A stretch of DNA of 64,000 bases from Terriglobia bacterium (GCA_020073145.1 JAIQFS010000018.1:42458-106457), one strand, 5' to 3'; counted from the stretch's first letter, positions 55,635 to 64,000 are shown. Translations and numbers: made by a program. The notes: a model not told the origin generated them from the sequence alone.

Positions 55635-55672
55635 TTGCGTCCCACCGATTTCTTCAGTATAGTTGAAGAAAT
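55635..55672 (+). promoter_or_regulatory. padR promoter with embedded 25-bp operator
   Basis: TTGCGT (55635-55640) is followed after exactly 17 bases by TATAGT (55658-55663). The -10 lies in the seven-base centre of a perfect dyad with nine-base arms ATTTCTTCA and TGAAGAAAT (55648-55672), the second arm running into the ATG at 55671. Binding of PadR here would block RNA polymerase, the usual autorepression of padR genes. Transcription would begin at or next to the start codon. Confidence 0.8.
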
Positions 55673-56026
55673 GCCCCGCGGAGCCTATCTCGGTGGGTTG
55701 GAACTGATGGTCCTCCTGGCGCTGATCCGTCTCGAAGAGGACGCCTACGTCTCGAAGAGGACGCCTACGGTGTCCCCATCTGCCATGAAATCGAGAAGCA
55801 GAGTGGACGGGAAGCGGCTCTCGGCAGTGTCTACGCCGCCTTGGAACGTCTCGAGAAAAGGGGCCTCGTCACCTCGCGGCTCGGCGACTCCACCGCCGTG
55901 CGGGGAGGCCGTGCCAAGCGCTATTTCCGCGTCACCGCGCAAGGAGTCCGCAACGTCCGTGAGACCCAGCGCGTTCTGATGAACCTCTGGCGCCACCTCC
56001 CGCAACTGGAGGGGGGACCGGCATGA
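55671..56026 (+). pseudogene. PadR-family regulator gene interrupted by a 20-bp tandem duplication
   Basis: The frame opens RGAYLGGLELMVLLALIRLE, the PadR winged-helix start, then shifts at a perfect tandem repeat. The continuation lies in another frame: VPICHEIEKQSGREAALGSV, YAALERLEKRGLVTSRLGDS and RAKRYFRVTAQG, ending with TGA at 56024-56026. Removing one 20-base unit (55729-55748 or 55749-55768) restores a continuous 111-residue PadR without any other change. PadR proteins are small repressors that usually control a neighbouring membrane protein. The downstream gene overlaps its stop, so translation coupling would also be affected. Confidence 0.9.
55728..55769 (+). repeat. 20-bp perfect tandem duplication inside padR
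   Basis: GTCTCGAAGAGGACGCCTAC occurs twice in direct succession at 55729-55768; the periodicity extends one base on either side. The length is not a multiple of three, so gain or loss of one unit toggles the reading frame. Confidence 0.97.
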
Positions 56027-57018
56027 TGTTCCGGCGCCCCCCCGCCCTGGCCGACTGGCTGCTCCACCGTTTGGGAGATACCCAACGAAACGCGGCGCTC
56101 GCTGGCGATCTCCTGGAGGAATTCCGCGCCGGCCGGTCCGCGGCCTGGTATTGGCGTCAGACCCTGGTCGTGATTGCGCACGCGATCGCCGGCAACGTCC
56201 GGGAACTGCGGCCTTATCTGTTGGCAATCGGCGCGGCATATGCCGCCCAGTTTGTGGTTACCATGACGCTCTGGTCGAAGAATTTTCCGCCTGCGTTACA
56301 CGCGTCCGGCTGGATGAAATTCGGGGTGTGGCTGCTGTTCCAGTTCGGTTATGCGGCGTGCTGGGGCTTGGTCAATCGGCAGGTGGTTGGGAGACACAGC
56401 CCGAACCTGAAACAGATGTTCTGCGCCGTGGAACACCCCACGCCCAGGTCCACCATCATGACGCTGGCAGCCTGCGATAGTTTCTCTCTCGGCCTTGCCA
56501 ATTACTGCCTGTGCGCGCTAATCTTCACGCGCTTTTCTCTGCTGGGTCTTCTCAGCACCGAGACGGCCTGGTTCGTCCTTTGGATCTTCGCGCCCGCTCT
56601 GGTCCCTCCGTCAGAAGCGCCCGTCGATGACGCAAGAGGGAAAGACGAGGAACCGTGGCTGGCGATTCCGCAATCGGAACCGGCCGTAACGGTGAGCCTG
56701 GCCTCCGGCAAGACGATCGTTCTGGAGCGGCAAAGCCTTGCGCAATCCGTATTCGCCGCGGCCGACCGGCGCCTCATCGATGTCGTCTTTGGGCCGCAGA
56801 GAAGCCTGGAGTTGTTGCGTCGCGCCATCTGGCTCGGAGGCTCCCGCAGCCGGTCGTACATCCAAGGGAGGGCCGAGAGCTTCTCTCTCGCGGAATTGAC
56901 CGCCCTGATCGACGAGACCGCGCGTGCGAAATCGATCGTCGAGGCGTGCCATCCTCCGAATCGGCGGGAAGGCTTGCGCGCTCGGCTGAAGCGCGGTTTC
57001 CGCGGCGATCCTGCCTGA
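56023..57018 (+). CDS. PadR-associated membrane protein of unknown function
   Basis: A 331-residue protein. The N-terminus ADWLLHRLGDTQRNAALAGD, then LLEEFRAGRSAAWYWRQTLV, matches the 'permease prefix' segment placed before PadR-linked ABC permeases in Acidobacteriota. Four or so membrane helices follow (LLAIGAAYAAQFVVTMTLW, FGVWLLFQFGYAACWGLVNR, and two near residues 160-200). The C-terminal 130 residues are soluble (AVTVSLASGKTIVLERQSLA). It lacks the FtsX/MacB permease domain, so it is not a transporter by itself. It overlaps padR by four bases. Confidence 0.65.
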   Translation: MMFRRPPALADWLLHRLGDTQRNAALAGDLLEEFRAGRSAAWYWRQTLVVIAHAIAGNVRELRPYLLAIGAAYAAQFVVTMTLWSKNFPPALHASGWMKFGVWLLFQFGYAACWGLVNRQVVGRHSPNLKQMFCAVEHPTPRSTIMTLAACDSFSLGLANYCLCALIFTRFSLLGLLSTETAWFVLWIFAPALVPPSEAPVDDARGKDEEPWLAIPQSEPAVTVSLASGKTIVLERQSLAQSVFAAADRRLIDVVFGPQRSLELLRRAIWLGGSRSRSYIQGRAESFSLAELTALIDETARAKSIVEACHPPNRREGLRARLKRGFRGDPA

Positions 57019-57127
57019 GTGAATCCTCCGGCGGTCACCGATGGTTAACCCCTCATCCCCTAACCATCCGCAGCGAAACGGCTCACACCACACTTAATTG
57101 TTCGAGAGTGCTCCCGTCCCCGGCGAT

Positions 57128-59029
57128 ATGCAATATGTGTCAATGGAATTTGCCGGAATCTGCCTGGGCGCTGCGTTAGTCAGTTCGCTCGGCTGGCTAC
57201 GGACTTATCATCGCCTCGGCTCGCGAAGCCGGCAGTTGGAGACTCAAGAGCAATCGTCCCGCTTTCTGGAAGAGGAGCGCCGCGTCCTGGAGTTGGTGGC
57301 GAGAGGCGCATCGCTCAAAGACGTTCTCGATGCGCTGACCCGCGGCATCGAACGAATGGCCCCCGGCTGCTTCTGCTCCATTCTGTTGCTGGATGAAGAC
57401 GGCCGCCATCTGCATGCGGGCGCCGGCGGCACCCTGCCCCGCGAATACATGCTCGCGGTGGAGGGCCTGGAAATCGGGCCCGACGTCGGCAGCTGCGGCT
57501 CCGCCGCCTTCCGCAATGAAACCGTGATCGTGAGCGATATCGCCACCGACTACCGTTGGGCGGTCGCCAAGGAATTGCCCCTCGGCTTCGGCCTCCACGC
57601 CTGCTGGAGCGTGCCCATCCGCGATTCCAAACAGGCGGTCCTCGGTACGTTTGCCATGTACCATTCGTTCCCCGCTTCGCCCACCCCCCGGGAGCTGAGA
57701 ATCGTGGAAGCCGGCGCGCACCTGGCGGGCAATGCCATCGAGCGCCTCACCGCCGAGCGCAAGCTTCGGGAGAGCATGGAACGCCTCCAGTTGGCCGAAG
57801 AAGCTGCTGGATTTGGCGTCTGGGAACTGGACCTGGCCAACACCCGCATGACGCTGTCCGCGGGCGCCGCCAAAGTGAGCGGCCTCGGCGACATCGCCGT
57901 CAAGGCCAGCCGCACCGAAATGGAAGACCTCATTCACCCCGAGGACCGCGCCGCCACGGCCGCCGCGGTCGACCGCGCCATCGAGAACCGGCAAAGTTAT
58001 CAGGTCGAATTCCGCGTCATGCAGCCGGATGGCGCCCCGCGCTGGTGCCGCGCTCAGGGATGCGTGGAAATGTCCGGCGGCCAGCCGGCCCGCATCATTG
58101 GCGCCATTATCGATATCTCTCAGGAAAAACGGATGCTCCACCAGCTCCGCGAAAGCGAGCGCCAGCTGGCCCACAAGCAGAAACTCGAGTCGATCGGCCA
58201 ATTGGCGGCGGGCATCGCGCATGAGATCAATACCCCCATCCAGTACATCGGGGACAACGGAAAATTCCTGGACGACGCCTTCCGCGATCTCATCAAGTTT
58301 GTCGAGTCCCACCCGGTCCAGGGCGAACGGCCTGCCGGTACGCCGGCCGGCGTGGACCTTCCCCATCCGGAAACCGTCGATGAGGGCGTCCTCGATTACT
58401 ACCGTGGCGAAGTCCCCGAGGCCATCGGACAACTGCTCGAGGGCGTGGACCGCGTGGCGTCCATCGTCCGCGCGATGAAAGAGTTCTCGCATCCTGGGCC
58501 CCTCGAACGCATCCCCATCGATATCAACCGCGGCATCGAAAGCACCATCCTCGTGTCCAAGCACGAGTGGAAATACGTCGCCGAGATTACCACCGACCTC
58601 GACCCCGAACTGCCCCCCGTCCCGTGTCTCGCCGGAGAGTTCAATCAGGTCATCCTGAACCTGATCGTCAACGCCGCCCATGCCATCTCCGATACCGCGC
58701 AGGGCGCCAGCCACAAGGGAGAGATCCACATCACCACACGCCAGGATGGCCCCTCGGTGGAGATCCGGGTCAGCGACAACGGATGCGGCATTCCCGAATC
58801 GATCCAGTCCAAGGTGTTCGACCCCTTCTTCACCACCAAACCGGTGGGCAAGGGGACGGGGCAAGGCTTGGCACTGGCCCATTCGGTGATCGTCCAGAAG
58901 CATCACGGCACCATCCGGCTGGAGTCGCAGCCCGGAACGGGAACCACCTTCGTGATTCACCTTCCTCTGGCCCCGGAAGCTGGTGGAAGCCTGACGGACG
59001 TTTCCGCCGGCGCTCACGCCGGAGTCTAA
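57128..59029 (+). CDS. GAF-PAS sensor histidine kinase
   Basis: A protein of about 633 residues; a TTG at 57098 and ATG at 57143 are alternative starts. One N-terminal hydrophobic helix ([17 protein letters not shown]) is followed by a GAF domain (about 40-190: [40 protein letters not shown]) and a PAS domain (about 210-330: [39 protein letters not shown]). The kinase core has [54 protein letters not shown] and [19 protein letters not shown]. No response regulator is adjacent. Probably an orphan sensor, perhaps responding to small ligands or redox. Confidence 0.92.
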   Translation: MQYVSMEFAGICLGAALVSSLGWLRTYHRLGSRSRQLETQEQSSRFLEEERRVLELVARGASLKDVLDALTRGIERMAPGCFCSILLLDEDGRHLHAGAGGTLPREYMLAVEGLEIGPDVGSCGSAAFRNETVIVSDIATDYRWAVAKELPLGFGLHACWSVPIRDSKQAVLGTFAMYHSFPASPTPRELRIVEAGAHLAGNAIERLTAERKLRESMERLQLAEEAAGFGVWELDLANTRMTLSAGAAKVSGLGDIAVKASRTEMEDLIHPEDRAATAAAVDRAIENRQSYQVEFRVMQPDGAPRWCRAQGCVEMSGGQPARIIGAIIDISQEKRMLHQLRESERQLAHKQKLESIGQLAAGIAHEINTPIQYIGDNGKFLDDAFRDLIKFVESHPVQGERPAGTPAGVDLPHPETVDEGVLDYYRGEVPEAIGQLLEGVDRVASIVRAMKEFSHPGPLERIPIDINRGIESTILVSKHEWKYVAEITTDLDPELPPVPCLAGEFNQVILNLIVNAAHAISDTAQGASHKGEIHITTRQDGPSVEIRVSDNGCGIPESIQSKVFDPFFTTKPVGKGTGQGLALAHSVIVQKHHGTIRLESQPGTGTTFVIHLPLAPEAGGSLTDVSAGAHAGV

Positions 59030-59037
59030 TAGAAGGC

Positions 59038-60006
59038 ATGAAGCTGCGTGTCCTCCTCCTGCTCCTCCCGGCCCTGGCCGAAGCGGCGATCTGGCCGGAC
59101 GCCCTCGGGCCGTATCAGCGAACCGCCACCGCCAAACCGGCTCTCACGGACCAGGCCCTGTGGGACGAATTGGGGTTGAAGGAGGCGGAGTCCGCGGTCT
59201 ATCAAAACGGCACAGCGAAAGTCACGGCGACGGCGTATCGTTTGCAAGACACCACCGCCGCGTTGTCGGCCTTCGACTGGCGGCGCCCCGCCGACGCCAA
59301 GCCCTCCCGCCTGGCCAACCTGGCGGCTGAGACCGCCAAAGGCGTGCTGGTGGTCCGCGGCAACTACCTGCTGTCGATCGAGGGGTATCAGCCGGCAGCC
59401 GCGGAACTGGCGCCGGTGCTGGATGGCTTGCGGGACGCGGATACCACGCCGCTGCCCACGCTCCCGGGATTCTTCCCCGACCAGAACCTGGTTCCCAATA
59501 GCGAGCGCTACATTACCGGGCCGGTGGCTCTGCAGAAATTCGATCCCGGCATTCCGCCTTCGGTGGCCGCCTTTCACCTGGCGGCGGAGGCGCAACTGGG
59601 CGTTTTCCACAGCCCCAAAGGCGACCTGACTTTGGCCGTTTTCAATTACCCGACCAACCAAATTGCCATGCAGAAACAGGGTGACTTTCAGAAGCTGGCG
59701 GGCGCGGTCGTCAAGCGGAGCGGGCCGCTCGTGGCTGTCATCCTGTCTCCGCCGGATGCGGACGCGGCCGAGCGGGTCCTGGCCCAAGTCCGCTATGAGG
59801 CCCAAATCACCCTCCACGAGGCCACTCCGGTCACCCCCAACGCGGTCGGCAACATGCTCGTCAACATCTTCATTTTGATTGGGATACTGCTGGCCTTCTC
59901 GCTGGTGGCGGGGCTGTTTGTGGGGGGCTTCCGGACGGTGGTGCTGCGCCGGCGCCAGGGGGAACAGGAGGATCCCATGATCCTGCTGCACCTCGAACAG
60001 CGCTGA
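59038..60006 (+). CDS. Exported protein with C-terminal membrane anchor, DUF6599-like
   Basis: A 322-residue protein from an ATG at 59038, giving a signal peptide (LRVLLLLLPALAEAAIWPDA). The central part has SERYITGPVALQKFDPGIPP followed by SVAAFHLAAEAQLGVFHSPK, which resembles the DUF6599 family as remembered. A membrane helix near residue 280 (MLVNIFILIGILLAFSLVAG) leaves a short basic cytoplasmic tail. Most of the protein would thus lie in the periplasm. AGAAGG precedes the start. It follows the histidine kinase by eight bases and may be its operon partner. Confidence 0.65.
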   Translation: MKLRVLLLLLPALAEAAIWPDALGPYQRTATAKPALTDQALWDELGLKEAESAVYQNGTAKVTATAYRLQDTTAALSAFDWRRPADAKPSRLANLAAETAKGVLVVRGNYLLSIEGYQPAAAELAPVLDGLRDADTTPLPTLPGFFPDQNLVPNSERYITGPVALQKFDPGIPPSVAAFHLAAEAQLGVFHSPKGDLTLAVFNYPTNQIAMQKQGDFQKLAGAVVKRSGPLVAVILSPPDADAAERVLAQVRYEAQITLHEATPVTPNAVGNMLVNIFILIGILLAFSLVAGLFVGGFRTVVLRRRQGEQEDPMILLHLEQR

Positions 60007-60168
60007 ACCGGTTTGCTAAGTTACCATTTTTGTGGGGGTTGGACCGAAATCCGCAAGTCCGGAAAGGGGCATTTTCGAGATCGCGGGTTTTCTGTGGATA
60101 TTGCGGCCTTCGCGCAAGTTGGCCCCCACGAGCAGCTTACCGCCGAAAATTTTGGCCCGGATTTTGTC

Positions 60169-60197
60169 TTGACTTGAAGGCCCAGGGGAAATAAGAT
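60169..60197 (+). promoter_or_regulatory. Strong sigma70-type promoter
   Basis: TTGACT and TAAGAT separated by exactly 17 bases. Transcription would start near 60204, giving a leader of about 140 nt before the ABC exporter gene. Confidence 0.7.
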
Positions 60198-60203
60198 CCA
60201 ACT

Positions 60204-60312
60204 ACAAAGTTTTTGGCGGTTGCGATGCCGTCGAAACTGATTCTCCCATTGAACATCACCCTGGTAGAACAGGGGAACAAAATGCTCACCCTTCGGGGTG
60301 AGCATTTCTATT
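60204..60312 (+). ncRNA. Structured leader or small RNA, candidate
   Basis: Downstream of the promoter at 60169-60197 the non-coding sequence can form a 5-bp hairpin CCCTG/CAGGG (60259-60274) and then a perfect 12-bp hairpin closing on a TTCG tetraloop (60280-60307). A pyrimidine-rich tail CTATTTC follows. RNA ending here would be about 105 nt. It is either a 5' leader with an attenuator for the ABC exporter or an independent small RNA. No known RNA family was recognised. A weak 52-codon frame from 60225 overlaps it but lacks a ribosome-binding site. Confidence 0.4.
60280..60307 (+). terminator. 12-bp hairpin with TTCG loop
   Basis: Arms AAATGCTCACCC and GGGTGAGCATTT pair perfectly around TTCG, and the following seven bases are CTATTTC. 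Stem stability fits an intrinsic terminator or attenuator; the T-run is short. The A-rich 5' side would also let it work in the opposite direction. Confidence 0.6.
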
Positions 60313-60343
60313 TCACAGGAAACATTGCTGTTACACTGAATTT

Positions 60344-62080
60344 ATGCATCCCCCCGTGGCTCCGGGCCCAGCCGCCGAGCTGAGCTGGCGTGCCCGGCTG
60401 GCCTCGCTCCGCAACGTCCGTCCCCTGCTCGGAATGGTGTGGGAAACCAGCCCGTCCCTGGTGGTGGTGAGCGTGATTTTGAGGCTGTTCCGGGGCCTGC
60501 TGCCTCTGGCGATGCTCTGGGTTTCAAAACTCATCCTGGACGCCGTGGTGGGCCGGATTTCGCGGGGAACTGGCAGTCTATCAGCCCTTTGGAAGCTGGT
60601 CGCGCTGGAGCTGGGACTGGCCGTAGCCAGCGATATTTTGGGTCGCATCAGCACTCTCACCGACAGCCTGCTGGGCGACCGGTTCACCAACCGCATCAGC
60701 CTGCGGCTGATGCAGCATGCCGACCGGCTGGACTTGGCGTTTTTTGAAGATCCGCTGTTCTACGACACGCGCGTTTCGCCGTGGCTGATGGTGCTGCTGA
60801 TTGCCGCCGTGCTGCCGGCATTCCTGGGCGAAACGCATTTCACCACGCTGGCCTACTCGGTGTTCTATCGCCGCACGCCGCAGCGCCGCCAACTGGATTA
60901 CCTGCGCCTGTTGGGCGCGAGCGCGCAGAGCGCGAAAGAGGTCAAGATTTTCGGCCTGGGCGGCCATCTGGCGGAACGCTACCATCAACTCTCCGATGAC
61001 ATCTACGAGGAGAACAAGCACCTGGCGATCCGCCGGGCGGTGGCGGGCTCGGGACTCAATCTGATCTCGACCGGCGGCTACTATGGCGCGTACGCGGTGG
61101 TGCTGGTGCGCACACTGGCGGGGGGCATTTCGGTGGGGACGTTCACGTTTCTCACGGGAGCGTTTTCGCGGTCGCGCTCGTACATCGAGCGGATCCTGTC
61201 GAGCTTCAACGACATCTCGGAGCAGGCGCTGTTCCTCAAGGACCTGTTCGAGTTTTTTGAGATGGAACCGTCGATCCGCTCGCTGCCCGGCCCCGGGGGC
61301 GTCCCGCTGCCGGCGCCGCGGCCCGTCCGGCAGGGCTTCGAATTCCGCAACGTGGGGTTCGCCTATCCGGGATCGGAGCGCATGGTGGTGCGCAATGTGA
61401 ATTTCCGGCTGGAGCCGGCCGAAAAGGTGGCGTTGATCGGGGAAAACGGCGCCGGGAAGACCACGCTGGTGAAACTGCTGGCGCGGCTCTACGATCCGAC
61501 CGAAGGGCGGATTCTGCTGGACGGCGTGGACCTGCGCGAATACGACGTGGACGATCTGCGGCGCGAGATCGGCGTGATTTTCCAGGACTACCTGCGCTTC
61601 GACATGCTGGTGTCGGAAAACATCGGCTTCGGCAAGATCGAGTCGCTGGCCGACCGGGCGCGCATCGAATCGGCGGCATCCAAGAGTCTGGCCCAGGGCG
61701 TGATCGACCGGCTGACGAACGGCTACGATCAAATGGTGGGGAAGCGCTTTGAAGGCGGCGTGGATCTGTCGGGCGGGGAGTGGCAGAAATTCGCGCTGGC
61801 GAGGGCGTATATGCGGGACGGCCAATTGCTGATTCTCGACGAACCCACGGCCACGCTGGACGCGCGCGCCGAATATGAAGTATTCCTGCGCTTCGCCGAC
61901 CTGACGCGCGGCCGGATGGCGGTGCTGATTTCCCATCGCTTCTCGACGGTGCGCATGGCCGACCGGATCCTGGTGCTGGCGGGCGGCGAAATCCAGGAAC
62001 AGGGCACGCACCAGCAACTGGTGGCGCTGGGCGGCCGGTATGCGGAGCTGTTCGAACTGCAAGCGGCGGGGTATCGTTAA
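60344..62080 (+). CDS. ABC exporter (membrane-ATPase fusion), apparently missing one helix
   Basis: A 578-residue fused ABC exporter half-molecule. Membrane helices start SLVVVSVILRLFRGLLPLAM; the ATPase has Walker A LIGENGAGKTTLVKL, signature LSGGEWQKFALARAYM and Walker B LLILDEPTATLDA. Between LAFFEDPLFYDTRV and SPWLMVLLIAAVLPAFLGE, at about 60770-60780, relatives have (as remembered) some 45-50 more residues including a membrane helix; here the two blocks join directly in frame. The junction would alter topology. Other lengths are normal. The substrate is unknown. The ribonuclease J gene follows 24 bases later. Confidence 0.85.
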   Translation: MHPPVAPGPAAELSWRARLASLRNVRPLLGMVWETSPSLVVVSVILRLFRGLLPLAMLWVSKLILDAVVGRISRGTGSLSALWKLVALELGLAVASDILGRISTLTDSLLGDRFTNRISLRLMQHADRLDLAFFEDPLFYDTRVSPWLMVLLIAAVLPAFLGETHFTTLAYSVFYRRTPQRRQLDYLRLLGASAQSAKEVKIFGLGGHLAERYHQLSDDIYEENKHLAIRRAVAGSGLNLISTGGYYGAYAVVLVRTLAGGISVGTFTFLTGAFSRSRSYIERILSSFNDISEQALFLKDLFEFFEMEPSIRSLPGPGGVPLPAPRPVRQGFEFRNVGFAYPGSERMVVRNVNFRLEPAEKVALIGENGAGKTTLVKLLARLYDPTEGRILLDGVDLREYDVDDLRREIGVIFQDYLRFDMLVSENIGFGKIESLADRARIESAASKSLAQGVIDRLTNGYDQMVGKRFEGGVDLSGGEWQKFALARAYMRDGQLLILDEPTATLDARAEYEVFLRFADLTRGRMAVLISHRFSTVRMADRILVLAGGEIQEQGTHQQLVALGGRYAELFELQAAGYR

Positions 62081-62104
62081 GTAGACACGAAAATAAGACA
62101 CTGA

Positions 62105-63775
62105 ATGACTGATCACAAACTGCAAATTATTCCGCTCGGCGGACTGGGCGAGTTCGGCATGAACATGACCGCCATTCGCTACGGCGACGACATCCTGGTG
62201 GTGGATTCCGGGATGATGTTTCCGGAAGCCGAGCTGCTGGGCGTCGACCTGGTGATGCCCGACCTGACCTTCTTGAAAGAGCACCAGGCGTCGATCCGGG
62301 CGCTGGTGCTCACGCACGGGCACGAAGACCACATCGGCGCGGTGCCCTACTTTCTTTCGGAAATCGACGTGCCGGTGTACGGCACGGCCTTTACGCTGGC
62401 GCTGGTGGACCGGCGGCTGGAGGAGTACGAACTCGAAAAAGAGCCGCGCTTCCACAAGATCAAGCCCAAGCAGATTGTGGAAATCGGGCCGTTCAAGGTG
62501 GAATTCATCAACGTGACGCACTCGATTGTGAGCGCGGTGGCGCTGGCGATCACGACGCCGCTGGGGGTGATCATCCACACGGGCGATTTCAAGGTGGACC
62601 CGACTCCCACGGACAACGAGCTGTTCGACCTGCACACGCTGGCCGATTACGGCAAGCGCGGGGTGCTGCTGCTGCTTTCGGATTCGACCAACGCGGACCG
62701 GCCGGGGTACACCGAATCGGAGCGCGCGGTGCGGCCGCGGATGGAGGAGATTTTCAACCGCGCCGAACAGCGCGTGGTGGTTTCCTGCTTCAGCTCGTCG
62801 ATTCACCGCATCCAACTGGTGCTCGATTTGGCGCAAGAATACAACCGGCGCGTGGCGGTGTTTGGCCGCAGCATGACCACCGTCACCGAGATCGCGCACG
62901 GGCTGGGGCTGCTCGACATCCCGGACGGCATCCTGCTGCGGCCGCAGGACGCGATGGACCTGCCGCCGGACAAAGTGGCCATTCTGATTTCGGGCACACA
63001 AGGGGAGCCCATGTCGGCGCTGGCGCGGGTGGCGGTGGACAATCACAAACACGTCTCGGTGGAGAAGGGCGACACGGTGGTGCTGAGCGCGCGCATCATT
63101 CCCGGCAATGAAAAAGCCATCTTCCGCATGGTGGACCACATGGCGCGGCGCGGCGCCGATGTGATGTACGGCAGCATGAATCCGCCGCTGCACGTTTCCG
63201 GGCACGGCAGCGTGGAAGAGATGAAGCTGGTGCTGAACCTGGTGCGGCCGCGGTTTTTCATGCCGATCCACGGAGAATACCGGCAACTGACGAAGCACGC
63301 GCGCCTGGCCGAGCACCTGAGGTTCGCCGGCCTGGAAGAGAGCTTCGTGATGGAATCGGGCGACGTGCTGGAGGTGGACCACCACGGCGCGCGCAAAGCC
63401 GGCAGAGTGCCGGTCGGCCGGGTGTGCATCGATTCGGGCTCGGTGGACGATGTGGTGCAGGAGGTGGTGATCCGCGACCGGCGGCACCTTTCCGAGGACG
63501 GCATTGTGCTGCCGATCATTGCGATCAACCGGCACACCGGGCGGATCGAGAACCTGCCCGAGATCGTGAGCCGGGGCTTCGCGCTGGCGGAAGACGGATC
63601 GGCCTTCATGCAGGCGGCGCGGCAGATCGTGGCCAAGACGCTGGAAGGCTCCAACCAGGAGGAGAAGACCGACTGGGGGGTCATGAAGGAGAAGATCCGG
63701 GCGGACCTGAAGCGGTACATCGTGAAGGAGACGTCGCGGCGGCCGCTGATTATGCCGGTGATTCTGGAAGTGTAG
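62105..63775 (+). CDS. rnj: Ribonuclease J
   Basis: A 556-residue metallo-beta-lactamase/beta-CASP nuclease that degrades and matures RNA from the 5' end and internally. It begins LQIIPLGGLGEFGMNMTAIR. The zinc site is LVLTHGHEDHIGAVPYFL, with further ligands in VTHSIVSAVALAI and HTGDFKVDPTP. The beta-CASP region shows ISGTQGEPMSALARVA, HVSGHGSVEEMKL and FMPIHGEYRQLTKHARL. A C-terminal domain of about 100 residues is present. TAAGAC lies five bases before the ATG. Confidence 0.95.
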   Translation: MTDHKLQIIPLGGLGEFGMNMTAIRYGDDILVVDSGMMFPEAELLGVDLVMPDLTFLKEHQASIRALVLTHGHEDHIGAVPYFLSEIDVPVYGTAFTLALVDRRLEEYELEKEPRFHKIKPKQIVEIGPFKVEFINVTHSIVSAVALAITTPLGVIIHTGDFKVDPTPTDNELFDLHTLADYGKRGVLLLLSDSTNADRPGYTESERAVRPRMEEIFNRAEQRVVVSCFSSSIHRIQLVLDLAQEYNRRVAVFGRSMTTVTEIAHGLGLLDIPDGILLRPQDAMDLPPDKVAILISGTQGEPMSALARVAVDNHKHVSVEKGDTVVLSARIIPGNEKAIFRMVDHMARRGADVMYGSMNPPLHVSGHGSVEEMKLVLNLVRPRFFMPIHGEYRQLTKHARLAEHLRFAGLEESFVMESGDVLEVDHHGARKAGRVPVGRVCIDSGSVDDVVQEVVIRDRRHLSEDGIVLPIIAINRHTGRIENLPEIVSRGFALAEDGSAFMQAARQIVAKTLEGSNQEEKTDWGVMKEKIRADLKRYIVKETSRRPLIMPVILEV

Positions 63776-63786
63776 CGGGGATTTCT

Positions 63787-63999
63787 TCATCGTGCGGGGG
63801 GCGTCGGGAGGGGTGCGTCGGGGGGCGGAGCCTCGGGCGGGGGCACGGTGACAGAACCAACCCAATCGGAAGAAGGCGGCTTGTTTTCCAGCGGTTGCGG
63901 CTCGGGTTCGCGCCGTTTCGGGTCCGGCTCCGGCGGCTCGGGGGCGCGCGAGGCGCGAAGGCGCTCGAGTTGAGCGAGGGCACGGTGGTAGGTGCGGTC
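63787..63999 (-). CDS. C-terminal end of an unknown Pro/Glu-rich protein (partial)
   Basis: A minus-strand frame enters from beyond the window edge and ends in TGA at 63787-63789, converging on the ribonuclease J gene. The 70 visible residues begin DRTYHRALAQLERLRASRAP and are then dominated by Pro, Glu and Arg (PEPPEPDPKRREPEPQPLEN), ending PPAR. The leading helix looks protein-like; the rest is probably disordered. No family assigned. Confidence 0.5.
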   Translation of the reverse strand, partial: DRTYHRALAQLERLRASRAPEPPEPDPKRREPEPQPLENKPPSSDWVGSVTVPPPEAPPPDAPLPTPPAR

Positions 64000-64000
64000 A

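Noticed and set aside
57197..59017. Open frame of 606 codons antisense to the GAF-PAS kinase
   Set aside because: A mirror of the kinase reading frame without protein-like motifs.
60225..60383. 52-codon frame in the leader before the ABC exporter
   Set aside because: No ribosome-binding site; it overlaps the hairpin and the exporter start, and the sequence is better explained as a structured RNA.
60581..63865. Open frame of 1094 codons on the minus strand
   Set aside because: It lies antisense to the ABC exporter and ribonuclease J genes, is rich in His/Arg/Gln/Pro typical of frames forced open by high GC, and has no recognisable domain.

Overview
The window is GC-rich bacterial DNA, about 64 kb, densely packed with genes. 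It most probably comes from an Acidobacteriota chromosome of the Solibacter/Bryobacter type. This rests on recognised families, not on any search: a TIGR03435/DUF3738 'soil-associated' protein, several Ser/Thr kinases including one with a C-terminal TolB/PD40-like propeller, a PadR regulator coupled to a small membrane protein, DUF6152, exported VOC (glyoxalase-fold) proteins, and a 'DLSGVW' exported family.

Layout. 1-14137 is a co-directional exopolysaccharide cluster. It holds several glycosyltransferases, a hexapeptide acyltransferase, an O-antigen ligase/polymerase-like membrane protein, a polysaccharide deacetylase, FkbM and class I methyltransferases, a WecG/TagA/CpsF transferase, a WbaP-type initiating sugar-phosphate transferase, and gmd-fcl, which make GDP-L-fucose. 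Many of these genes overlap by a few bases. Facing the cluster is a secreted parallel beta-helix protein (14268-16052). 16.4-23.2 kb holds small proteins, an exported VOC protein, an OmpR-type two-component system, an MFS exporter and a TPR protein.

23.2-34.6 kb is a mosaic accessory stretch. It contains a collapsed kinase/propeller gene, a 222-bp duplication that leaves a truncated gene copy, a DUF3738 protein, a 17-unit heptanucleotide tandem repeat, a Ser/Thr kinase with a large membrane tail, a sugar-acid-type IlvD/Edd dehydratase, exported VOC proteins (two of them divergently transcribed) and DUF6152. 34.6-44.7 kb holds an ABC-F ATPase, a cold-shock protein, a GMC oxidoreductase with its Tat-type subunit 3, RidA, a HAD phosphatase, aguB-aguA (agmatine to putrescine) and two MacB-like permeases without a neighbouring ATPase.

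45-64 kb holds a kinase-TPR protein, a short stretch of very small and decayed genes, secA, a kinase-propeller protein, a stray SEC-C remnant, a serine hydrolase lipoprotein, a padR gene broken by a 20-bp tandem duplication with its membrane partner, a GAF-PAS histidine kinase, an ABC exporter that seems to lack one membrane helix, RNase J and the tail of an unknown gene.

No tRNA, rRNA, CRISPR array, intact insertion sequence or phage module was seen. The least explained parts are the small-ORF/antitoxin-remnant stretch at 47.1-47.8 kb, the padR switch-like lesion at 55.7 kb, the structured leader at 60.2-60.3 kb, and a recurring promoter layout in which a -10-like hexamer lies only 6-9 nt before the start codon.
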